A stretch of 64,000 nt of DNA, taken from Tetracladium setigerum (taxonomy: Eukaryota; Ascomycota; Leotiomycetes; Helotiales). The stretch covers positions 2,790,001 through 2,854,000 of the forward strand of contig PZJY01000006.1 in the NCBI GenBank assembly GCA_031472005.1, written 5' to 3'. Below are positions 22,709 through 34,550 of the stretch, piece by piece. Each line of letters opens with the position of its first letter. Positions within the stretch are counted from its first letter, which is position 1. The notes beneath the pieces were generated by a model that saw nothing but the letters and a program-made list of their open reading frames with translations, was not told where the DNA came from and did not search any database. Made by a program: the position numbers and the translations under genes.

Positions 22709-24666
22709 TCAATAGCCATCACCCCTCACTCTCATCCTATCCCTCAAGCGTTCCCGCTCTCTCTTAATCCCAACACTACTCACACTATCACTCGGCGCCA
22801 CACTCCCCGCATACCCAGCTCTATTCATTCCCCCTCCATACCCACCGTAATAGGCATCCTCATCACTCTCCTCACCCGCCTCTTCCTCGCCTCGTCCTCG
22901 CACGCCTCGCCCGACATAACTCGCTCCTCCGCCACCGAATCGATGGGAGCCTGCTACGCTTGCAGGGAGAGGGACATCTCTCGCTGAAACGACGGAGCGA
23001 GGGAGTGGGACGTCGCGCGCTGAGACGTGGGAGCGTGAACGACGTCCTCCTCCTGCTCCGTGATGAGAGCCAGAAATGGGAGGTGATGATCGCAGATCAA
23101 CCACCCGTTCACCGTCATGGCCCATGATGGTGATGATTGTATTACCACTCTTTTCTCTTCCTCTCTCGCCACCTCCGGCTCTTGAAGAAGTTGATTTCCT
23201 ACGTGATGGCTTGATCGTGCTATCGGATGTATGCGTTCGTGCACTAGCATAGCTTTGCGAACCTGTTTCTGATCCCTCTCTTTCTGCTTTCCTATCGCGA
23301 TGATGGCGATGGGAGCGATGACTGACACTACTTCTTCTATCATCTCCTCCTCCCGCTTCTTCCTCTTCTTGAACATGTATTTCCTTCTCTTCTCTTCTTG
23401 ACACATGACTGCGTGCTCGTGTGCTGCTCCGTTTGGATTTATGGCTCACATGACTTCTACCATCATCTTCCGCGGCAACGGCAATCTCTCGTTCCCGCTC
23501 TCGCTCTCTTTCCATGACGCGAGAGCGTGCTGAGGCGTCGGGGGATATTCGCTTCGGCTGCGTGCGCTGGCTTTACTGCGCACTGAGACTCGACTTCCTT
23601 CCCCTCCTCCTCCTCCGCTAGCACCGACATTATCAATCATCCTCACACCCACACCACCATCGACGAAATCATCTCGAACCAACCCTGTCGGTGGGGGAGT
23701 AGGAGCAGGCGCAATAGCATAGCGGATATTTCGCTGAATCCTCCTCTCATCTGCATCTCTATCTCGATTTGAAACCGTGCTTCTCGCGGGACGGACTTCA
23801 ATCGTTGGTGTGTGTTGTGGATAGATAGGAATAGGATGGGGATGAGAGTAGGTTGCGCTTCTTTGGCCGAGGGTTGGTTTGAAATTTGGGGCTTGAGATG
23901 TGCGAGGGAGTGGATCTGGTGCTTCGCTGCGAACCATGGCGTATGCGACTGCTGCTCCGGCTGCTGCTCCAAGTATGGTGCCGATGATGGCTTTGCCACT
24001 TATTCCTCCTGCTGAGTTTGAGGTGGTGTCGGGTGGAGGAGAGGTGGTGTAGTGTTCTGTGACTGTTTCTCTGCGTACAAGACGCATTGGTAGGTTCCCT
24101 GGGAAAGTGTCTGCTCTTTGGACTCCTCGTGATGGGGGCCCCTCTCCTCCATCATTATTGTCCCTAACTCCGGATGTGGATTTTGCAACGTCTTTTTGCC
24201 ATTGTAGGACTCGACGAACTTCCTTGACTGTACTTGCTCCTTCGCCAAGATCACCACCATTCATAACAGTACCGGGAGGCACATAAGTCGCGGCCAGATA
24301 ATGTCCGTCTAAATCTCGAGTCCTTACACATCTCCCTCCCTCCACCTCTGCATCCACAATTCCGGTTTCCATACATCCTGGATTCAGCAACCTGCTCTTG
24401 CTATAGAAGTCCGTTACTTGTTTTGGCGTACTTGCTGGCAGGTGTATATTTTGGGGTGTGATCTGCGGATAGGGCGATTGTGTGAGAGCGAAGATGGGGA
24501 GGGGTGCGGAAGGGGTGAGAAGACCGAAGGTGAGAGTAGCAGGGAAGGTAGTTGAGGCGGAGAGGTAGCGGATACCGAGTGGTTGGGTGATGGCAGCGTA
24601 GAAGGAGGATGCCGATGGGAGGTGTGACACGAGGATGAGGGGGATAGGTGGGTTGTGTGTTGACAT
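22709..24666 (-). CDS. VOC-like domain, single TM and Arg/Ser-rich tail protein, apparent 1-base frameshift
   Basis: Starts at ATG 24666 and runs without introns. Residues about 1-135 look like a vicinal oxygen chelate (glyoxalase/bleomycin-resistance) fold: LILVSHLPSASSFYAAI at the start and TRDLDGHYLAATYVPPG at the end of the unit. A Gly/Ala-rich membrane segment (GKAIIGTILGAAAGAAVAYAMV) follows near residue 225-245, then a disordered region rich in Arg, Ser, Glu and Gly. The first frame stops at 23446, but the second frame continues from about 23540 with repeated ER dipeptides, SHVSHKSKR and RSHVSARDVPLP repeats to a stop at 22709. The join lies at a run of five G on the plus strand (23540-23544); one extra base gives 653 codons. 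The VOC assignment rests on pattern and is moderate. Confidence 0.65.
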
Positions 24667-26401
24667 GTTTGTCGTATGGTATTGTACAGTGAAAACAAAA
24701 AGGCCGATCAGATGGCAATTGATCGGACGAAAGAGGCAAAAAGGAGTACAACCAAGTCAATGCAAGGTACAATTAAGAATTGAGATGTGAAAAAGAAAAA
24801 CGACGACGTCAAGTGTAGATAGACAAAAGCGGTGTAAAATGAAGCAGAAGAATAGGGAAGTTGGTCTCTGACTCGTGGCAATTGAAGCGGTTGATCGACA
24901 AACACACCCACAACGAACAAGTCGAGAGAGTAGAAAAGACCAAAAGAGCAAGAAAGAAAGACGGCGGTAATATGAACAGAGAGAGTCTTATTATACGAAC
25001 CTCCCTCCTCCCACTTAAGAATTGGATGGACGACAGACAGACAACCCAACCGCCCGCCCAGCTCACGAAGCCCACTTACTCACTCACTCCCTCGCTCACT
25101 TCTCAGCCATCAACAATCAATCAGCGCATGCTCTACTAATCTTCTGCCCCTTCACACCATTCCCCTCCATCATAGAATAGAGTGCATCGAGACCCGAAAA
25201 GTGACTGCTCAGCAAGCCCACGACCTATAGCCAGCAAGCTACGCACCACTCAATCCCCACGCCCTACTTCCAGCGTGACCGCCGTTCATACTTCAGGCTC
25301 TAAAGGACGGCTCCACCCAGGCACAAATGCAGTAGTACCTACCTGTCAAGCTCTAGCACTGCTGCTTCCAGACAGCGATGCGTTGCCCCCCTCTGCATGC
25401 CACGTTTGCCTGTCGCCAGTGGCATAGCCAGTGACTTGATCGGATTCAACGTGCATCATGCGGCCGCGTTCGCCCTGCCCCGCGATAGGGTCCGAGGGGT
25501 AGAAGACGGACGGAATGACGACGAATGGGAATGCGTTCCTGTATTCCCATGGGATTGAGAATGGCGAGACGGTCTATCTGTTGACGAGAGATGGACTGAC
25601 ATGGGCGAAAAAGGATGTGAAGTTGAGGCGAGATTCAAGAGATTTGGGAGGCATTCGCAGCTTGTGCAGTATTAAATGATGGGGGTAAAAAGTATTTCAT
25701 AACCAATTGACAACGCAGAATGTGGGATGCTGTTGGAGACGAGATCCGCCGTACGACGTGACTGCCGACTCTCTCGATGTACAAAGTATGTTGTGTCAAT
25801 TCAATATATCCACACTGCGGGGCACTTCAATGGGGCGTCAAGGTTGGCTTTCATTGTCTGATATCCACCTCGCACTGCTTTCTCCGTCCGGAGAATCGTC
25901 TCGAGTGGTTACTTGAGGCCACGACTTATATGCGTGCCATCGATCCGTAACGGTGCTATATAACCTTGCTCGTGCTGGAGCCCTCCGAACATCATCTCCC
26001 AATCGAGTCAGGTCAACGCCGTGGATGAACTAACTACTACTACTAGCCAGGGGGAACTTCCACCAGCCACTAAGCTGGTAGAGTTGAGACAAAAAGAGAT
26101 GTAGAACCAAGTTGAGTTGGTCTACTAAGACGACTAAAGCGTCTTGGATCTGATGTTGAACGCCTGATGTTTTGGTTGTAAAAACAGAGGACAGAGCACA
26201 CAGACACCCAAGCCGGGCCCCAAGAAGCGATTTACACGATGTTATGATCGCAGTAAATGCTCATTGGTCCCGCTTTCACCTTGAAAATCGACCAAAGATC
26301 TCCCATATAAGCCTCCGCCCAAGTCCGTGTGTTCGTTTTGTGTCGAATTGCTCTTGTTGGTCAGGCAATTCGGCGCCGGATTCGCGTGGCGTGGTGATGA
26401 T
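24667..26401. other. Intergenic with one tiny ORF
   Basis: No conserved gene. The only frame with protein-like composition is the 54-codon ORF listed separately at 25515-25679. The left part is the promoter region of the VOC-like gene and the right part the 3' flank of EMG1. Confidence 0.45.
25515..25679 (+). CDS. Possible small ORF, 54 residues
   Basis: ATG at 25515 opens a 54-codon frame containing FLYSHGIENGETVYLLTRD, which reads like a beta-rich protein fragment. A stop precedes the ATG in frame and no splice partner is obvious. It may be a remnant or chance; no family recognised. Confidence 0.2.
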   Translation: MTTNGNAFLYSHGIENGETVYLLTRDGLTWAKKDVKLRRDSRDLGGIRSLCSIK

Positions 26402-27517
26402 TTAGATGACGTTCCATGCATCCTCAGCAGCGTGGCAGAACTTGCTGCATGCCACACTGGCCGAGAGACTGAAGTTGCTGATGGCGATCTTTTCGTCGAC
26501 GAACTGATCGGCGAAGTTGTCGGATCCCTTGGCCATGGCTCCCACAAAAACGCAGATACTCTCCTTATCGTCCAGCTTCTCAATGTACTCCCTGACTCGG
26601 ACCAATGGAGCATCAAAACTGAGGGTGATCTTGCGACAGTTGGGAGGGAGGTGGTCAGAGATTGGGTTGGCGATGACCTTGAGCAGCTTCTCTTGCGAGT
26701 TGATGGAGCGGATGGAGAGACGGTGAAGAAGTTGGACCATCAGACCCGCAAATCGCTTGAAGGTACGGGGAATTCGCACAGTGGGGCTGACCTCAATGAG
26801 GACGCCTTTGGCGGTGTGGATGTAGATTTGCAGACGACCAGCCTTGTTGATTGGGGAGTCGAGAAGGGTGAGGAGACACTGGTATGGAGTTAGTTGGGCT
26901 CGAGGCATGGATTACAGTGTGTCCAACCTGGTGAGTGATATCTGGGCGGGCATCGCTGATGTCGCGACCCATCTTGCGCATGACTCCAATGTGCTCGTCA
27001 CTATTCAGTAGCGAGTACTTCTCCTCTCGTTGTGCTCCAGGTCGGCCATTGCCACCACCGCCGCCAGTGAAGACGGCTTTGTATGTCTCGAGACTGGCGT
27101 TGGAGAGGACGACAATCAATCGCTTTGTGTCCTTGTCGGTGGAGGGAATAGGGACATGTTGCTCTGCGACGAGCTGAGGAAGGGCTGGCGGGGGAAGGGA
27201 TTGCGTTCCTGACATTGTAGAAAGTTGATCAGTATTTAAATGGAGGTATTATGTTGAATAATCCAAAAGTTTGGGGGGCAAATGATGTTGCACGCTGGGG
27301 AACAGAAGGGGGCAAATTTGATGAAGGAGGATGGAAGACTCTGCTGCCGCAAAGGTGGGGATGGATGCTGGATGATGGCGTCGCCGACCCTGAAAAGGTT
27401 TTGCGGGAGGCATAACCACAACTTCGTCCAAATCTCGAGTACAAACAAGGGCAAACAATGGCAGGCGTATATGGGCTTACTTTGACGCTTGACGGAGCGG
27501 TTTGCAGTTGTCGACAT
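26402..27517 (-). CDS. emg1: Ribosome biogenesis rRNA pseudouridine methyltransferase Emg1/Nep1
   Basis: SPOUT-fold N1-specific pseudouridine methyltransferase acting on 18S rRNA helix 35 during 40S assembly in the nucleolus. Preferred exons: 27517-27481, 27208-26928 and 26878-26402 (264 residues). The core shows KRLIVVLSNASLETYK, KMGRDISDARPDITHQ, CLLTLLDSPINKAG, VSPTVRIPRTFKRF, RKITLSFDAPLVRVREYIE and SASVACSKFCHAAEDAWN, all characteristic. The first intron (272 nt, GTAAGC..CAG) joins a 12-codon leader in frame. Without it, translation could begin at ATG 27215, just upstream of the same acceptor and in the same frame (254 residues). Both forms are plausible; the leader agrees with the basic N-termini of homologues. 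Second intron is 49 nt, phase 0. Confidence 0.95.
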
Positions 27518-28811
27518 TTTGGCGCTTCTTGGAGGGGGAGGAGGGGAGTTGTGGGAGGTTGTGCTTTTTTTCCTGTAGTCAGTGCTGATGGCAGAAAAGG
27601 CTCGTGAGAAATCAACTGGTTCTTCGAGTGAGGAGTTGTCGAGTAGTGAAGAGGCGAGAGAATTGAGAGATATTGTAGAAGGTAGAAGAGGAGGAGTTTA
27701 TTATTGAGGAATTCGAATAGTGGAAGTTGAAGGGAAGTAGCGGTGACGATGGGATGATGTGAGACAACAAGAAGAATCAGCAGAATAATAGGAGAGAATT
27801 GAAGGTGAAAGTGGCCTCAGAATTTGCTAGCACGCTAAGAAAAAGGGCAGGCACGGGGCACGTGAGCATAAGCAAGGGCAAGGGCAAGGGAACAACTCCG
27901 TGGGTGTTGAGATCAGGCTATGAGAGAAGAGTCATGCATGGTCAATTGGCATTTGGATAATCGACCAACTTCAATCGAGTGTATATCGTTACTATCATAA
28001 TCTTATGATTGAAGTCATTGAAAGCTGAATAACAGGACGGCGGTCGGGGGAAAGAAAGCTTGTTGGTCCCCTTGTCTCGCTTCTCCCCTCCCAAACTGGC
28101 GGGGTACATACACCAGCAAAAAGGTGTGCACTCAGACTCCAAACTACCTTGGGGGGTGAGTTATTAATTACTTTTTAACAGCTGAAGGAAAAGCAAAATT
28201 AACACCACCATAAGCGTCCTGTATCTACCCTATAGGATCATCTGCATTATGAAAAATGGCATTTCTATCAAGCCAGTTTCCACATTAATGATGTCCTGTC
28301 CTTGCTTGATTCTTTCTTGGTTTCATCACACACTTAGTTAGCAAACATCAAACAAAGGACACGAATAGCAAACAAGCTTCCTCACCAACCCTTAGACAAA
28401 AGCATATGAAAACTTAAACAAATCTTTAGCACTTCAAAAAGCCCTCATCTCATTATTGCCATCCGACTTCCGAAGAGAGTACGTCGCCTTCAACTCTCCG
28501 AACAAAGTGATTCGTAACGCTTCATTTTAGTAGATCAAGCGAGCGTATTAATCGCTCAGCAGGAAGCCACAGCAGCCCGTCAAAACAATTAGCTTGACTT
28601 CACCTTCCATCTCTTACCCCAGAAACTTTTTAGGTGGAATAAAGAAACAGAGAAGGAAAGAACAAGGAGGAGGAGGGGAAAGAGAGAAAGAATGCAGGAC
28701 CTCCCATTCCATCTCAGGAATGGAATACTTTCCGCTTCAAAACCACCGCCGCCCGCCTCATCAACCACTGACCCAAACAATCCCCACGAGAGAATAATCA
28801 CCACGACCAAG
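27518..28811. other. Divergent intergenic region
   Basis: No gene supported between EMG1 (-) and the rhodopsin-like gene (+). Both promoters should lie here. A purine-rich stretch occupies about 28628-28690. Confidence 0.5.
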
Positions 28812-29629
28812 ATGTACTTCGAGATCTGGAGCTGCAATCTAGACCTTCTTCGGAATCTCAATCTAGACTTCCCGTCCACCAAGACATCGCTACAATGTCT
28901 ATTGTTGTTCTTCCTCTTGGCATCGCCCTTGGCTGTTTGGCGACGCATACCGAGGGAGTGGAAGGGGATCCTAAGATTCCTGGTCGATGATGGCTTTTTC
29001 GTCGCTGCTTTGGTGAGTTCTCCTTTCCATGTACAGTACCTGTGCTGCATGTACTTTCTGGGTCGCTGGCTGATATAATCCTCTTGTAGACAACAGAGAT
29101 CATCCATATCGGCCTCGCCTTGCTCTCCATCTCCAATGGCATCTCCACCCCCCACCCCACCTCGATCCAAAGTCGTGCAACCCTCTCAAAAGCAATGGAA
29201 TATCATTTCTTCGCCGAGGCTTTCTACATCCTCACTGCAACTTTCCTTCGAATCACAGTCGTGATTTCCCTCTTCCAATTTACCACCACATCCAACTTTG
29301 CAATCTTGAAGCGTCTCAATACTTCCATTCCATCGATCATATTGACAGGCGTGCTGTTTGTCTGCGTGAATGCGAATGCAATATTCCTCATTGTTTTGAT
29401 GCGACAGTGTAGACCTGTTGAGTACTTTTGGACGAGATTGCTGGGTGCAAAGGGAGGTTGGTGTGTTGGGTTTGAGGCGGTTGAGTGGTATTCTACTCGA
29501 TATGCTGTTGTTGAGGCTGTGTCTGGGGTAATTCTTTTTGCTTTGCTGAATTGGGTGATGAGGGAGAGGGGAACGGATGAGAGGTCTCGTTGTGGGTTGA
29601 AGGTTGTCGCAGTAGTCGGTTGCTTGTGA
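28812..29629 (+). CDS. Fungal rhodopsin-like/PTH11-type membrane receptor, short form
   Basis: Exons 28812-29012 and 29090-29629, phase 0 intron (GTGAGT..GTAG), 246 residues. Hydrophobic segments: TSLQCLLLFFLLASPLAVW, TEIIHIGLALLSISNGI, FYILTATFLRITVVISLFQF, SIILTGVLFVCVNANAIFL and VVEAVSGVILFALLNWVM, then VVAVVGCL at the end. The extracellular C-x(n)-W..C pattern QCRPVEYFWTRLL...GGWC matches the fungal rhodopsin-domain family (PTH11-related), which is usually over 300 residues with seven helices. Here the last one or two helices and the cytoplasmic tail are absent: the frame closes with TGA at 29627. A GTGAG donor at 29625 could start another intron, but the downstream frame (29649-29945) is not recognisably helix 7. 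Function as a receptor is inferred. Confidence 0.55.
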
Positions 29630-32600
29630 GTTTTTACGTCGAGAGATTTTGTCGATGGAGTGCTTGCTGACATTCGAGGAGGTCATCTTTGATGACATTG
29701 ATTCGTCTTCCAACTTCCACACAGTTGTGGACGATATCCGACCTTTCCACCGATTTTGTGCCAATTGTAGCCAGGTAATTCAGCCATCATTCTTCTATTC
29801 AATCCCAACTAACGATTTCAAGCTCCATTCTCGAGATTGGTCTGGGCATTTTAGGGATATCGTTCACGCCGTCTTCAGATACGAGCAGGGTCGAGTTATT
29901 AGAACTCACAGTAGACGAAGAAAAGCTCTCAAAGGGAATCGATGAGAAATTTCCTAGCGAAATGCGTGTCTGTTAGCAATAATGAAGAAAATAGCAAGGA
30001 CTCCAGAGCTGAAACATCTGCGAAGTCCGACGATAGATAGAACCCAAAATGAGAACTCGCAAGAGCAAAGCACACAGAATCTGACACCGTTCAAGTCAGT
30101 GAGAAAGAGAGAGAAAAGTCAGAGAAGTCATTCCGCCGGCCACAACATTAACAACGACAAAAAACCCCATGATTAAGCCACCCTGTACTGTACTGTACAT
30201 TTCGTACTTCGTAAAAGCAACCACCCCATCGCTGACAGAACACCTCCCGTTTCAACAACATCAAGAATCAGACCACAATTCGAGAAAAGGCCCAACTCTA
30301 ATGATCCTAATCACTCCGGCAAAAGTAGTGCATGAACCCACTTGCGCTCGTGGAGAAGAAGTCCACCACGCGGGATCTTTTCAACTTTTGGGAGTCTGGG
30401 ACACTTTGATAAAACCCCGTTATGCAAGGCAAGGGCATGGTGGAGTTATGACCACATCGCATCGAGCATCGGATTCTTCGCTTCGATCTCAAGTTCTCAA
30501 ATAATCCCCAACCCACCAGTAAGTAGTAGGCAGGAGACCGTTTGAATAGTGTGAGATCGGGTTCTTGCTATTATGAAATCAATCCCCACCTGATTGATGG
30601 GCAGTAATTGCACCAAACTGTTCCATGTATGCAGGTAGGTGCCAAAACGCGGCATTGTTCACCGGTTCGTACCCGAACGGAGCGTTGAACATTTGAACAT
30701 CGGATTCTCATGCGCGAAAATATGTAGTCGGGACGTGGAATCATAGGTGGCATTTGTAGCTAGAGCGATCAATCCGAAAAAATCGGATTCTAATGCGCGA
30801 AAAGAACTGATGGACGACGCATCTTGACTGCCATTGACTATGGAGTACTCCATGCGCGCCCCGTCGACCATGGAATCGCGGATGCCGAGTGTAGTTTAGC
30901 GAAAGATGCATAGGTAGGTACTGTTACCTATCGAGCCTGAAGATGATTTCATCGCGACTGTTCGGATGGTTCAAGTTTAGGTTCCATCTTTTCTTCTTGC
31001 AAGTTTGAGTAGTTGAGCCTCTGGAGAGACAAGAAGAGGTGAAACATCCATTGTTCAGGTCCGGGGCTTCAAAGTTTGCTCAGGAGGATTGTGAAGTTAT
31101 GAAAGTGTCAATAATGATTTAACCCGATGTCAGAATTTAGTTTTCCCAGCCGTTACCTTGGGGAAGAGATTAAATCTCTCATACGGAGGTACCAAGGGAA
31201 TTGTGATATCTTTTTACAAAGACCTTCCTTTCTCTCTTCCCTTCCAAGCCACAATTTAAGGAAAAGGGAGTTGTGCGCAGGTGAGGCGCATGAAACTGGC
31301 CCCTCCTTTCTTGAGGTCATCATGGTGAAGATGCTACTGTACCTCCAAAAAGAAAAGAAAAAGAAAAGGGGACTCGCCCAATGAATCCCAAGACTTGAAG
31401 TTTGAAGCACTCAAGGGTTATGCTTATTTCCAGTGGCGTTCATACCTGTCCCTATTATTGGCAAATCTCGACCGGGAGTAGTGGACTAAGTAGAGCGATG
31501 TTCTGTGCATCATCATGGGTGCTGACTACTGCTGAGGAAAAAGATGGAGAGAGATCCTGGTCGTTCTTTGGAGTGTGGTGTTTTGGAAGGGCAGGTTTGA
31601 AACTAGCTGAGAATGGACCAGGAGTTGTGCAATTGCTATGATGGAAGAATCGGATGACATTCTTGGCGAGAAATATGTTTGGCGCGCCGTTTTTCTTTTG
31701 TGTTCGCTGGGAGGAGGAGGGATCATGGCTGGAGATACGGAGATGGTTTGGGTGAGTAATGAATGAGGCAATTGTGATTTGGAATGTAAATGATCAGATG
31801 AGGCTGGAAGGGGAGGTTGTGTTTTGGCGAACGACACGTGAACTAAGCAAGTCAGAATACCTGTACGGTCTCGATATATTTGATGGAAGGCATTAATAAT
31901 GGGGGCACACAGTCACTGCTACAACCTACAATGTTAACAGATCATCAATTGTGTGTGAACAGGTACCTTTTCGCGGTTCAAAGCTACTTGCTCATGAGGT
32001 TACAGTAGACCCAATAAATTCGGGCAAAACGGCAGACCGGCTTTGCTTTTTGCCTAGAGGTTGGTTGGTTGGTCGGTTGATTGAAGAACCTCGATCACTG
32101 TAATTTCACATAGCTAATGCGTATTATTGACATCTGATAATGGAAGGCGTAGGTAGGTACATTTAAGGTTGTCATCAAGCGACATGGAGGTTGAGATTCT
32201 GGTGTTCAGAGGATATTAATTGGTGCTCTTGGGGGTGGCCACCGTATGCCAAGACATGTTCTCTTCTGTCCCTTGTCGCTTCTTCAACCTCTCAATAACA
32301 ACAACAACAACAACAGCAACAGCACCATCAAACGAAGCCGTTTCTTCCATCTAGCACGCATTGATCAGTTGGATCCATCTGATCTCCCATGCCAATGTTC
32401 CTTTGTTCCTTATCCCGCCGACTGATCCATTTAATGTTTTTCCCGATGGTTTCGACACTTCCATTGATGATGTTCTCCTGGGCTGTTTTACCAAGACCTC
32501 TTCCCGACATCTCGAGTTTCCGCTTAGGCGCCATGACCCATCAACCCTGAGCGCCTCTCCCTTAACGCACAGTCGCTGCCAGTTCGTACAACTCTGAGTT

Positions 32601-33166
32601 AACCCCCAACTGTAATCTTCGAGGAGCCATTCAGACGCCTCCATTGGCTCCCGCCTCGGATCCATCTGATTCGAACTTTCCCCGCGCTTGTCCCCCTTCG
32701 GATGGCAGTGGGAAGAATTCGGCTGAGCTGCGACAACAATAACCTCACCTCCCGTTTCACGGCCGCCTTGCGACGACGGGATCGCCTTTGCCTATGTCTG
32801 GAGCCTTTTAAGCATGGTCCTGAAAAGATGGGCCTGGTCAGAGGAGGTTTGGCCGCGCCAAGAGGATGGGATAAGTATTCGTCTGTCCTCGACCTTGGAA
32901 TGTTTCTTCTCTTCTCTTGTCCTCTCTCATCCTTTCTCTACCTCTCTTATTTGGCTGTTTGGTGGGATTCATTCTTTCATTCTTCCCTTCTTACATTCGT
33001 CTTGCTAGTCAAGCAGATCACGTTGACCGTGCATCTTTTTCATCTATACACCTCGACGGCCTTCATTCCTTGGATATTGATACTCAGGATTCCTTGAAGA
33101 AGTAGTAGTAGATTTTGCTTCTCTTCTCTCTCTCCAATCTCCACGATATTCATACAGATTTTCAAC
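29630..33166. other. Large intergenic region, no supported gene
   Basis: In 3.5 kb only short overlapping frames occur. Landmarks: TACTGTACTGTACA at about 30184-30197; two copies of a TCGGATTCT.ATGCGCGAAAA unit about 80 bp apart (near 30699 and 30783); a CAA-rich microsatellite at about 32296-32322; and a CT-rich tract at about 33117-33145 just upstream of the Egh16-like start. A minus frame at 32351-32665 (104 codons) has no motif I recognise. Confidence 0.45.
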
Positions 33167-34550
33167 ATGCGCTTCTCAACAGTTCTCTGCGCGGCGGCTT
33201 TCAGCGGGGTTGCTCTGGGTCAAGCCAACAACAGACAAGGTGGTGGACAGAATAACGGTGGAAATAACAATAACGCCGGTGGGAATGCCAACAATGGAGG
33301 CAACAATAATGGAGGTGGAGATGCTTTGGCCTTGACCGCAAATTTGGTACAGACTGGAAGTCAGAATGATGGTGGAGCTGGGGGCGTGGCCGCTGATGGG
33401 CAAGCTCTATCCAAAACATCTAACAACAACTTTATCAACAACTGTGCTGGAAAGACCTTGACAAATGGTCTCCAAGTTGAGGCAGGATCATGTAATGGTA
33501 TTCGTAAGTTTGGATATCATTCAAACATTCAATACAAAAACTAACAGAACCAGCAATGGGAGATATTCCATCGAAAAATAACATGATCTCAGCAGTCATC
33601 ACATTCCCACAGACCGGAGGCCAGGCGCAGGCAGCCGATACTACATTCGACATCAAGGTTCAAATGCAGAATCTCGTTGCAGGATCATTCACCAATGCCC
33701 AAGAAACCTACTATTCTGCGCCCCAGGCATTGCAGGGTGGAAAGATTGTCGGCCATACCCACGTCACCGTACAGGATATGGGAAATTCCATGAACCCAAC
33801 TCAACCTCTGAATCCCGCCGTCTTCGCCTTCTTCAAGGGCATCAACGATGCTGGTAACGGCAACGGCGCTCTCTCCGCAACCGTGACTGGTGGACTTCCA
33901 GCTGGCAATTACCGTGTTTGCACAATGACCTCAGCATCTAACCACCAGCCTGTGCTCATGCCCGTTGCACAACGTGGAGCACAAGACGACTGTACCAAGT
34001 TCGTCGTTGCTGCTGCTGGAGGAGGTGGAAATAACAATAACAACAACAACAACGGGGGTAAGTCAAATTCTAGCTTCTTCACTTAGACTGTCAGATATTC
34101 TATATGTGCAAAAGCTTACCTCTGTTTAGAAACAACAATGCTGGGAATAACGCCGGCAATAACAACGGACAGTAAGTTTGAGTCTATCTATACTCAGACC
34201 TCCAGATATTAGATTATTTCAAAAGCTGACTTCGATATAGAAACAACAACGCTGGAAATAATGCAGGAAACAATGCAGGAAATAACGCGGGAAACAACGC
34301 GGGAAATAACGCTGGAAACAATGCAGGAAACAATGCAGGAAATAATGCTGGAGCTGGAAATAATGCTGGTGGAGCAGCAGCTTCTTCTACGACCACCACC
34401 GCTGCACCAGCTGCCACGAGCGCCGCAGCAGGTGGCAATGGAGGGAATAATGCAGGAGGAAACGCAGCTGGTGGTGGTGGACGATTCGGAGGAGGAAACC
34501 GAGGAGGTCGAGCTCGCGGTGGACGTCGTGCTCGTTCGTTCGTTCACTAG
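33167..34550 (+). CDS. Egh16-like secreted protein with Asn/Gly repeat and RG-rich tail, apparent 1-base frameshift
   Basis: Secreted protein of the Egh16-like family, whose members (Blumeria gEgh16, Magnaporthe MAS3) are expressed at infection-structure formation; role here is inferred. Exons: 33167-33503, 33554-34057, 34130-34171 and 34241-34550. Residues 1-18 are a signal peptide (MRFSTVLCAAAFSGVALG), then an Asn/Gly-rich spacer, the Egh16 domain with MGDIPSKNNMISAVITFP, SAPQALQGGKIVGHTHVTVQ and YRVCTMTSASNHQPVLMPV, and a low-complexity tail of (NNAG) repeats, an Ala/Ser/Thr stretch and a final Arg-Gly-rich box. Exon 2 ends in phase 1 while the following two exons need phase 2; the GGGGG at 34054-34058 one base short explains this (398 codons in total). 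Introns 2 and 3 resemble each other, see findings. Confidence 0.85.

Noticed and set aside
26327..26893. 188-codon plus frame over EMG1
   Set aside because: Antisense of highly conserved EMG1 codons; no independent evidence.
29186..29764. 192-codon minus-strand frame opposite the rhodopsin-like gene
   Set aside because: It is the antisense shadow of a gene with clear membrane helices and conserved Cys/Trp; its own composition has no family character.
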